29,163 nt of DNA, taken from Chloroflexi bacterium RBG_16_51_16 (lineage in GTDB: Bacteria > Chloroflexota > Anaerolineae > Anaerolineales > Villigracilaceae). Below, in pieces: positions 22,893-29,163 of the stretch (positions within the stretch are counted from its first letter, which is position 1; each line of letters begins with the position of its first letter). Both the position numbers and the translations under genes were made by a program. The stretch lies in the NCBI GenBank assembly GCA_001796785.1, contig MGNL01000122.1:349-29511 (forward strand), in the 5' to 3' direction. The notes under the pieces were generated by a model that ran no database searches, had not been told where the DNA came from, and saw only the letters and a program-made list of their open reading frames with translations.

Positions 22893-25130
22893 TCAGAACA
22901 TCATCAGCTGTCCCCTGGACTGTTCGATGGGATCACTCTGCAGCTGCTCTTCGAATGTTTCGCGGGTGAGGACAGGCACCTGGGCGATGGCTCGAAGTAA
23001 ACGATATTTCACCAGCCGGTAAGGCCCCAGTCGTTTATCAAGCGCAGGATCCCGTTGGGATTTGTATGCAGCCAGGGCTGCCCGACCGCCGGGAATGACC
23101 AGGACAACCTGGTCCGGGCGGTATGGGATCTCGTTGATAGCCCGGCTCAATAGCGCGGATCCCAAAATGTAAAATGCACGCACGAGCTGCTTTTTTTCCT
23201 CCCATAAGACGAACCTCTCATGAACGCGGATGGACAACTCCAATCGTTTTCCAACGGTCTCGATGACGCGGGTCATCTCTTCCATGGCTTCTGCCCGTCT
23301 CTTAGCCGCATCTTCCTCACGCATGACCCACAGGCTGCCTTCCCGGAGCGCATAAGAACCCAGAACAGCCTGCAGGAGCCCCTGCGAGGGCGTCAGCAGC
23401 CCGGGAAAGAGGGGATAGAGCTTGTCTTCGAGTTCTAGAAAAATACACTCCGAATTATTCTGCAGGTAGTTGGCGATGGCGAGTTCCACCCGGTCGGCCA
23501 ACGGCTCGTCGGAGGGGTGGTCCATCATTCCGCGGGATGGTTTCAGGCCCCATACTCCAGTTTCAACACTGGCACCCGTCGAATAATGCTCGAATAACGT
23601 ATCATCCCTTAATGCGTTTTGGATCAGGCTGTTGGTCGAGCGCAGCGCCTGTTCGATCTCCTGACCTTTATCTCTGAGAGCGCGCTTTGAAGCAAGATCG
23701 ATCAGAGCGGCGGCGTGCAGATGCAAGTAAGGAGCCGGTTCGCCGCGCGACAATAGGTGATCCACGACAGACTGGCGCGCTTCTTCTACAACAGGTTTAT
23801 GAGTTACTCGCTGAAGGTGTTCACCGCTTTCCCAAAGAATCTGGATCGGGTCACCCCCGGTGCGCATGGCAAGTCCCTTCAGATCAAAACCAGCCGCTTC
23901 AGCGGCGGTTAGCGCGGAGGTAAGGAAAGGGGGTTCAGGCTCCGGCAGCAATCCGAAGACCGCTGTACCGGGTGGTAGCAATCCGAAGAGGTGGGAGAAA
24001 GCGGAGTGCAGGGCGGTGGCGCTCCAGGTCCAATCATAGCGGCGGCGCCTCAGAGCCGCTTTGTAAGGCTCCACGGCTTCGCGGCCCCACAGCCAGCCAG
24101 ACCACAATGCGCAGAGAGTCCAGAATGCCTGATTGGGCCGCGGCAGGGAGGTGAGCACAGCCGAGATGGGGATCTGCCTCCTGACTTGGTGGGCGAGCTG
24201 GCTCAGGCGACCTTCGAACAGACAGATACCGCCGCTCTCGTCGACTTTGGATGGCCAGTCGACCAGGGTCACATTTGCACCGGTTTCGATCCAAGTGACC
24301 AGCCTGTTTGCAAGCATCATCCAAAGGTTCTGCTCCCGAAAGACCGCGGGAATATGGAGCTGTTTTGGGCGAGGTCTCTCCATAGGATGGCCCCACAAAG
24401 TATTCCCCGCGTCACAGGCAATCAGAAGCAGGGCAGTTAGTGCCTGGCGACGGCGCTCAGAAAGGTTGAGCGCCTCCATCCGGTTGATCAAGGTGGTAAG
24501 CACAACCAAAGGTCTGGGGAGGTAGTGTTTAATAGCCTCCTCTGCATACTCGCGGTAGTCATCCTGGATCGAGGCGACCCGCTCCAGGGCGCGTGAGCGG
24601 TGAAGCCCATCGCTCGCCGCGATCTCACGGGCACGGTCGATATCCGCTGCTTTCACCGGCCGTTCACCGGCATCATCACAGTGCGGGCATTTGTAAATGC
24701 GGGCGAAGGGTTGGCCTTCTTCCCTGCGCCAGAGAAAAGATTCCGCCTGGATCTCGCGTTCACACTTATCACATCTCGTAAGGTAGAAGGATTGGATGTG
24801 CATTTCGATGCGTTCGGCACCTTTTTTCGATACATCCAGTGCAGCGAGCGCAGCCGTGAAATCATTCTCGGCAGGAGGCATGGCGGCCATCTCCAGCAGG
24901 AAGCGAGTAATGGGGTTGTTCGCGGTGACCAGCACCCGATATCCGCTGCGCGCCGCTTCGATCGCCAGCTGGGGAGCAAAACCAAATGGATCCAGCAGCC
25001 AGGTTCCCGGTGGTATGTGATGCCTGGCAAGCCAGGCTGCCGCCACTCCCTGTTCGAGCGGGGGAATGAAACGTGACAGCGGACCGGGCTCAGCTGGGCT
25101 CAACCCGGGAAGGTAGGGGAGCGGATCCAT
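22893..25130 (-). CDS. Degenerate DNA methyltransferase-like protein with zinc ribbon (pseudo-methylase)
   Basis: This 745-residue protein has no exact match I can name, but its plan follows large N6/N4 DNA methylases. LLDPFGFAPQLAIEAARSGY (45-64) then TANNP (69-73) stands where motif I and its SAM-binding acidic end should be. A Cys4 zinc ribbon follows (Cys120/123/148/151). Then YLPRPLVVLTTLINRMEAL (203-221) resembles the helical TPRNL segment of such enzymes. Where the catalytic DPPY motif should be, it reads LTSLPRPNQAFW (326-337). The GxG of motif I, the acidic residue and DPPY are all altered, so methyl transfer is unlikely. The C-terminal third (GLLTPSQGLL onwards) also resembles the tail of such methylases. 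It lies 4 bases behind the transglutaminase gene. Function unknown. Confidence 0.6.
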   Translation of the reverse strand: MDPLPYLPGLSPAEPGPLSRFIPPLEQGVAAAWLARHHIPPGTWLLDPFGFAPQLAIEAARSGYRVLVTANNPITRFLLEMAAMPPAENDFTAALAALDVSKKGAERIEMHIQSFYLTRCDKCEREIQAESFLWRREEGQPFARIYKCPHCDDAGERPVKAADIDRAREIAASDGLHRSRALERVASIQDDYREYAEEAIKHYLPRPLVVLTTLINRMEALNLSERRRQALTALLLIACDAGNTLWGHPMERPRPKQLHIPAVFREQNLWMMLANRLVTWIETGANVTLVDWPSKVDESGGICLFEGRLSQLAHQVRRQIPISAVLTSLPRPNQAFWTLCALWSGWLWGREAVEPYKAALRRRRYDWTWSATALHSAFSHLFGLLPPGTAVFGLLPEPEPPFLTSALTAAEAAGFDLKGLAMRTGGDPIQILWESGEHLQRVTHKPVVEEARQSVVDHLLSRGEPAPYLHLHAAALIDLASKRALRDKGQEIEQALRSTNSLIQNALRDDTLFEHYSTGASVETGVWGLKPSRGMMDHPSDEPLADRVELAIANYLQNNSECIFLELEDKLYPLFPGLLTPSQGLLQAVLGSYALREGSLWVMREEDAAKRRAEAMEEMTRVIETVGKRLELSIRVHERFVLWEEKKQLVRAFYILGSALLSRAINEIPYRPDQVVLVIPGGRAALAAYKSQRDPALDKRLGPYRLVKYRLLRAIAQVPVLTRETFEEQLQSDPIEQSRGQLMMF

Positions 25131-25134
25131 GAAA

Positions 25135-27486
25135 TTAAAAGAATTTTAACCTGCGCAGCTGGGCTTTGACAGATTCGAATAGAATGGAGCGCGCCGCCTT
25201 GCGGGCGCGCACCGGATCAGCAGCCCGGGGTGTGAATAATTCGGCCTCGTGCTCGTTTGCCAGGACTTCAATATTTTTTTGTGCGACTGGTAGCCTTTCA
25301 ACCAGTAGGTGGGCACGTTGAGCCGGTGTCGCATGGATGGGGATTGACGATCCGAGCCAGCCAAGGCTGAGGTTGATAGCCTGGAAAGATTTTTCGATCG
25401 ATGTTTGTTCATTCCACCTGATCCACTGGACGAGCCAGTGCGGAGGACGACTCCCGAAGCGGACAAAGATATTTTCCAGATAAACCGGGAGACGATCGAA
25501 GACCTTGAAACGCAAGCCCAAGCTGATGGTTCCAAGGACGAGCAGCATCAGGAGGGTGATGAAAACTACGCGCCCCAGTCGGGTGGCAAGAAAACTTCCA
25601 GCCAGATTGGAGGAAGGTGTGAAACTTTCCTCGGCTCTCGTTTCGCCTTTTCCCTCGAAATTTGGATTCGAGTTTGGAGGCACGCCGGTGTCCGCCCCGC
25701 TGAGGCCACGATCTGATTCGTTGGTATTTAGAGGCCGGACGAGCGGTGCTTGAACGGAAGTCGGTTCGAATTCGACCCAGCCGATGGTGGGGAAGTAGAC
25801 CTCCGGCCAGGCATGGGAGTTCACCCGTTTTACATGGTAGTTACCTCTTTCAAGTTCGCCCTGGGTGAATCCGACCGCCAGCCGAGCCGGGATCTCCAGG
25901 GACCGGAGAAGCAGGACTTCGGCACTGGCTGTGTACATGCAAAACCCCTCTTTTTGTTCGAACAGGATCCACATCAGAGGGTCCTTATTGTCCGGCAGCG
26001 GAGGCAGTTCGGTGCGGTACTTGATCTCTTCCCGCAAATAGCCAGTGATGGCTGCCGCCTGGTCATATGGAGTGGCCGGACCCTGCGGCGAAATCGTAAC
26101 CGCCAGTTTATGGATAGGATCCGCAATTTCTACCGGGACTTGTAAATAGCGGTCCTTGATCCATTGGGGATACCCGGTTCCTGCCGAACGAAGTTCCTCT
26201 ACGGATGGATTGATGATCTCGGCTTGCAGCTCGTAACGGTCACCAGCCAGGAGAACGGGTTCGGCCAACCAGGCTGCGAGATCCTCTGTAGGCCCGGAAC
26301 CTGGTGAAGAGAAAACACTGCCAGGCCGATTTACCCAATACAAGTCACCGGGAGAATAGATGAGTGCCTGCCTGGAAAATTCAACGGTGACATTCGCGCG
26401 AATTTTTAATCGATTGCTCGTCTCCGGGAGTTGCAGTATATCCTGGCCAGGTTTAAAGAGGTGCGTAAGAGCCTGGAGGTTGTGCCATTCACCATTCGAA
26501 TAGGTGTCGTAGATGCGCCCGCGCCAGTAATATCGCGGCGGCGGATCAACCACGCTCGAATTGATCTTTAATGTGAATATCGGCATTTCACCAAGCGCGG
26601 CGGTGCGACCCAGTGCAAGGCTCTCCCCGTAGAAAACATCCCGATCACCGGATCCATACGGGGATTCCAATGCGTTCACCGCTGGAGATACCCGGTCACG
26701 AATCGGCGTGTAAAACTTCTCCCATGCCTGGGATGCGGTTTCCAGATTATTGAGGGAGGCTGGGATCAACCAGGCAGACAGGACGATCCCTCCCGCTGCC
26801 AGCCATAATAAATTTTGAATATCCGAGGCGGTGTCGGGTGCGGCAAAGATCCGCCGGGCTTTCCAATCAACCAGGTATTGAGCGAATACCAACCTGCCCA
26901 GGAGGACGAGGGACAGGAAGATTACGATCGGCAGCGCCCAACCGTGGCCAGGTTCATAGTCATCAAAGTTATGGATAACCAGGGTGATGATCCCAAATGG
27001 AAGGATCACCACAAGCGGATTTGTATTGCGGGTGAGCGCATAACCCGACATCAGAGCGGCTGTCCAAAAAATCAAGGATACAAATGAGATGAAGAATAAT
27101 GGATCGTCAATCGGTTGCCGGGTCAGCAGATTCCCGAGGGAAAACCACAACCGGCTGCCCAGGTTGATCAGGCGTTCGGATAACGAGGCTTCCAGTTGAA
27201 CAGGCTGGATAAGAATCAATGGGAGGACCACGAGGGTATATAAAGAACTCACCACCAGGATTACCAGGCGCCTAAAGGCGCTGTAACCCAGGCCCAGACC
27301 TACTGCCAGGCCAAGCATCCCCAACGTGCCGGGAATGGAGAGATCAGCTGTCCAGCTGGTGATCGACAGACGGGCAGCCGCAACCTGGAGCAACAGGAAA
27401 AGAAGCAGGATACATGTCCAATCCCAATAACGATCCTGCACCCTGGCTTGTTTTATCCCACGGGCACGTAAAGCCGATGCACTCAC
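25135..27486 (-). CDS. TgpA-like membrane transglutaminase with DUF4129-type tail
   Basis: The protein (783 residues from the GTG at 27486) has about six N-terminal TM segments and an outer domain with a transglutaminase core. One more TM (about residues 640-658) and a cytoplasmic tail resembling DUF4129 (TPAQRAHLLVERLP) follow. The catalytic triad is visible: Cys in KEGFCMYTASAEVLLLRSL, His in NSHAWPEVYF and, in GWVEFEPT, Glu where many have Asp; Glu is also found in other members. Such proteins act on the envelope and may cross-link or cleave peptides. A longer ORF starts at a TTG at 27522, but that codon coincides with a TTGACG -35 element, and the GTG lies 6 bases after the matching -10. 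Confidence 0.85.
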   Translation of the reverse strand: MSASALRARGIKQARVQDRYWDWTCILLLFLLLQVAAARLSITSWTADLSIPGTLGMLGLAVGLGLGYSAFRRLVILVVSSLYTLVVLPLILIQPVQLEASLSERLINLGSRLWFSLGNLLTRQPIDDPLFFISFVSLIFWTAALMSGYALTRNTNPLVVILPFGIITLVIHNFDDYEPGHGWALPIVIFLSLVLLGRLVFAQYLVDWKARRIFAAPDTASDIQNLLWLAAGGIVLSAWLIPASLNNLETASQAWEKFYTPIRDRVSPAVNALESPYGSGDRDVFYGESLALGRTAALGEMPIFTLKINSSVVDPPPRYYWRGRIYDTYSNGEWHNLQALTHLFKPGQDILQLPETSNRLKIRANVTVEFSRQALIYSPGDLYWVNRPGSVFSSPGSGPTEDLAAWLAEPVLLAGDRYELQAEIINPSVEELRSAGTGYPQWIKDRYLQVPVEIADPIHKLAVTISPQGPATPYDQAAAITGYLREEIKYRTELPPLPDNKDPLMWILFEQKEGFCMYTASAEVLLLRSLEIPARLAVGFTQGELERGNYHVKRVNSHAWPEVYFPTIGWVEFEPTSVQAPLVRPLNTNESDRGLSGADTGVPPNSNPNFEGKGETRAEESFTPSSNLAGSFLATRLGRVVFITLLMLLVLGTISLGLRFKVFDRLPVYLENIFVRFGSRPPHWLVQWIRWNEQTSIEKSFQAINLSLGWLGSSIPIHATPAQRAHLLVERLPVAQKNIEVLANEHEAELFTPRAADPVRARKAARSILFESVKAQLRRLKFF

Positions 27487-27492
27487 GAGTAG

Positions 27493-27522
27493 AGTGTACA
27501 ATGAGGATTGCTCCTTCGTCAA
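27493..27522 (-). promoter_or_regulatory. Candidate promoter TTGACG-18-TACACT for the transglutaminase gene
   Basis: On the minus strand TTGACG (27517-27522) and TACACT (27493-27498) are 18 bases apart. The GTG at 27486 follows the -10 by 6 bases, so the transcript would be leaderless. On the plus strand a TACAAT (27497-27502) overlaps this -10 and could serve the divergent PAP2 gene, but has no -35. Confidence 0.45.
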
Positions 27523-27565
27523 ATCCCTTTCCGGGGATTATTTTTTAGCAAGGATGGAGGTAAAG

Positions 27566-28558
27566 ATGGAAGGTTTATGGGAAGCGGGAATTCAATTCAT
27601 TTTATGGCTGCAGAACCTGGGCGATTGGCTGATCGTGCCGATGAAATTCATCACTTTCCTTGGCCAGGAGGAATTTTTTTTCTTCATCCTCCCTTTAATT
27701 TATTGGTGCCTGGATGCAGGACTTGGGTTGCAAGTCGGTTACATCCTCATCATCAGCAATGGATTGAATTTCATTTTCAAGCTGCTCTTCCACGATCCGC
27801 GACCGTTTTGGATCAGCCCGCTCGTTCAACCATTGGCAGGTGACACAACGTTTGGCATCCCCTCAGGCCACGCGCAGAACGCAGTTAGTATCTGGGGTTT
27901 GATAACGGTCAAGTTGGGACGACGACCATTTTACTTGTTGGGATTCGGGGCTGCCTTTCTCATTGGTTTATCCCGGCTCGTACTTGGGATGCACTTCCCG
28001 CATGATGTGCTGGTGGGTTGGTTGATCGGAGGTGCGCTTTTATGGGGATTCATACGCTTATGGAAATCCGTTACACGCTGGTTGTTGACAAAATCGATCT
28101 TAATTCAGTTGTCGATCGCGTTTGTTTCATCTTTGATTCTGGCCGGTATTGGCTATGGCATACAAGGTAGTGTGGTTGGACAGGGACTACCCCAGGCATG
28201 GATCGCTAATGCCTTGAAGGCAGGAGGCGAATCTCCCGATCCGTATTCCATGGAGGGCGTCATCACTTCAGCCGGTACATTGTTTGGATTTGCGTTCGGT
28301 GCAGCCTTGGTCCATCGTATGGGAGGCTATCACACGGAAGGGCCTGTATGGAAACGCTTTTTACGCTACATAATCGGCATAATTGGCATTCTGATCCTCT
28401 GGCGAGGCCTCGGTTTTGTGTTTCCACGAGGCGAAGACTTCACCGCTTATTTGTTTAGGTACTTGCGCTATTCATTAGTGGGTTTATGGATCGTTTTCGG
28501 GGCTCCCTTGTTATATTTTCATTTCAGTTTGGCATCCCGACCGCGCCCTGAGAAATAG
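27566..28558 (+). CDS. PAP2-family membrane phosphatase
   Basis: The 330-residue polytopic protein has the three acid-phosphatase motifs: KLLFHDPRP (Lys72 to Pro80), IPSGH (98-102) and SRLVLGMHFPHD (Ser136, Arg137, His143, Asp147). PAP2 enzymes remove phosphate from lipid phosphates such as phosphatidate or undecaprenyl pyrophosphate at the outer membrane face. An unusual long C-terminal half (about 165-330) adds four more TM segments and is not part of the core. The ATG at 27566 is chosen because GGAGG lies 5 bases upstream; earlier in-frame starts are possible but lack this site. It is divergent from the transglutaminase gene. Confidence 0.88.
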   Translation: MEGLWEAGIQFILWLQNLGDWLIVPMKFITFLGQEEFFFFILPLIYWCLDAGLGLQVGYILIISNGLNFIFKLLFHDPRPFWISPLVQPLAGDTTFGIPSGHAQNAVSIWGLITVKLGRRPFYLLGFGAAFLIGLSRLVLGMHFPHDVLVGWLIGGALLWGFIRLWKSVTRWLLTKSILIQLSIAFVSSLILAGIGYGIQGSVVGQGLPQAWIANALKAGGESPDPYSMEGVITSAGTLFGFAFGAALVHRMGGYHTEGPVWKRFLRYIIGIIGILILWRGLGFVFPRGEDFTAYLFRYLRYSLVGLWIVFGAPLLYFHFSLASRPRPEK

Positions 28559-28562
28559 GCTC

Positions 28563-28571
28563 TGATATAAT
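28563..28571 (+). promoter_or_regulatory. Extended -10 promoter (TGATATAAT) for the protein kinase gene
   Basis: TG (28563-28564), one base and a perfect TATAAT (28566-28571) lie just after the PAP2 stop. The kinase ATG is 75 bases downstream, so unlike the other extended -10 promoter here this one yields a real leader. No -35 is evident. Confidence 0.6.
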
Positions 28572-28646
28572 CGCATAGTTTTGGTTCCCCCCAGACGACG
28601 GTGGGTAAATCCATTTTTAAGTGGACAATATTCAACCCGGATACGG

Positions 28647-29163
28647 ATGACCCTCGAACGCGATACACATCTGCATAAGCGCTACCGGATCGTCGAGATC
28701 CTGGGACAGGGGGGTATGGGTTCCGTGTATCGCGCCGTAGATGAAAACCTTGGGGTGGATGTAGCCGTCAAAGAAAACCTGTTCACTACAAATGAATACG
28801 CCAAACAATTCCGCCTGGAGGCGGTGATCCTGGCCAACCTGCGGCATCCGAACCTGCCGCGGGTGTCTGACCACTTCGTGGTGGGTGAGCAAGGCCAGTA
28901 TTTGGTGATGGATTTCATAGAAGGGGAGGATCTTCGCCAGCGAATGGACCGCACCGGAACCATCAACGATGACGAAGCGATCCAAATCGGCGCGGCCATG
29001 TGCGACGCCCTGGAGTATCTACATACCCGCAAGCCTTCCATCCTGCACCGGGACATCAAACCAGGCAATGTCAAGATCACCCCGGACGGGCACATTTTCC
29101 TGGTGGACTTTGGGCTGGCGAAGGTTGTTCAGGGTACTCAGGCGACCACAACCGGAGCGCGAG
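28647..29163 (+). CDS. Ser/Thr protein kinase (Hanks type), 3'-truncated by the window edge
   Basis: The first 172 residues cover most of a eukaryotic-like kinase domain. The Gly-rich loop is GQGGMGSVY (20-28), the ATP-binding Lys is Lys42 in VAVKEN, the hinge follows YLVMDFIEG (85-93). The catalytic loop is HRDIKPGN (134-141) and the Mg-binding motif is DFG (154-156). All catalytic residues visible so far are intact. The reading frame stays open to the last base, so the activation segment's end, the C-lobe and any sensor or TM domain lie beyond the window. The ATG at 28647 gives the usual distance to the Gly loop. Such kinases act in signalling; the substrate is unknown. Confidence 0.93.
   Translation, partial: MTLERDTHLHKRYRIVEILGQGGMGSVYRAVDENLGVDVAVKENLFTTNEYAKQFRLEAVILANLRHPNLPRVSDHFVVGEQGQYLVMDFIEGEDLRQRMDRTGTINDDEAIQIGAAMCDALEYLHTRKPSILHRDIKPGNVKITPDGHIFLVDFGLAKVVQGTQATTTGAR

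Noticed and set aside
24600..25076. 158-residue plus-strand open frame opposite the pseudo-methylase gene
   Set aside because: It lies fully antisense to the 745-residue frame, whose motifs support the minus strand; composition is not protein-like.
22893..25130. The pseudo-methylase as part of a phage-defence or restriction system
   Set aside because: No nuclease, helicase, integrase or other defence gene is nearby, and the catalytic motifs of a modification enzyme are absent.
1..29163. tRNA genes, CRISPR arrays, insertion sequences or att sites
   Set aside because: Reading both strands of the intergenic regions showed no cloverleaf-like sequence, no regularly spaced repeats, no transposase and no terminal inverted repeats.

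Overview
This 29 kb window looks like an ordinary chromosomal stretch of a free-living bacterium, most likely a member of the Chloroflexota (Anaerolineae-like). The assignment is an inference from gene content, not from a marker gene. It rests on several Ser/Thr/Pro-linker lipoproteins (including a CAP domain joined to an NBR1-type Ig domain), two GT-C membrane glycosyltransferases, zinc-ribbon membrane proteins, an FGE-fold lipoprotein, a Hanks-type kinase and mixed-strand short operons of moderate GC content. I see no rRNA, tRNA, CRISPR array, insertion sequence, phage gene or integrase. No gene-free stretch exceeds about 300 bases; the longest is 18218-18502.

Layout. 1-2.0 kb: a 5'-truncated MFS/FLVCR-like transporter, an overlapping small membrane protein, and a DinB-like protein on the minus strand. 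2.2-5.2 kb: an FGE-fold lipoprotein without the FGE cysteines, an atypical SDR/epimerase behind an extended -10 promoter, and a COG3375-type GNAT acetyltransferase closed by a strong intrinsic terminator. 5.2-6.8 kb: a divergent pair, a Pro-rich-tailed membrane protein and a phytol/dolichol-kinase-like enzyme. The membrane protein has a perfect TTGACA-17-TATAAT promoter with a GAAC-N4-GTTC palindrome in its spacer. 6.8-10.1 kb, minus strand: a PIG-L deacetylase, a secreted intradiol dioxygenase lipoprotein and a GT39-like glycosyltransferase. 10.3-14.6 kb, plus strand: histidine ammonia-lyase without other hut genes, a second GT-C protein and a UbiA/MenA prenyltransferase, ending at an 18-bp bidirectional terminator.

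14.7-16.9 kb, minus strand: a zinc-ribbon membrane protein followed by an HD-GYP c-di-GMP phosphodiesterase-like protein. 17.1-18.2 kb: a small two-TM protein and a two-domain VOC dioxygenase-like protein. 18.5-21.8 kb: an operon of a membrane protein, a DUF1800 Tat lipoprotein and a DUF1501 protein. 21.8-27.5 kb, minus strand: a CAP-domain lipoprotein, a 745-residue protein that reads as a degenerate DNA methyltransferase, and a TgpA-like membrane transglutaminase 4 bases upstream of it. 27.6-29.2 kb, plus strand: a PAP2 phosphatase and the start of a Ser/Thr protein kinase that runs off the window.

The genes do not form one obvious pathway. Cell-envelope work dominates: glycosyltransferases, lipid and isoprenoid enzymes, lipoproteins and a transglutaminase. 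The strongest candidates for something undescribed are the pseudo-methyltransferase paired with the transglutaminase (22.9-27.5 kb), the DUF1800/DUF1501 operon in which only one partner has an export signal, and the palindrome-bearing consensus promoter at 6.05 kb. Several genes also have a -10 element only 6-11 bases before the start codon and no Shine-Dalgarno sequence, which suggests leaderless transcripts.
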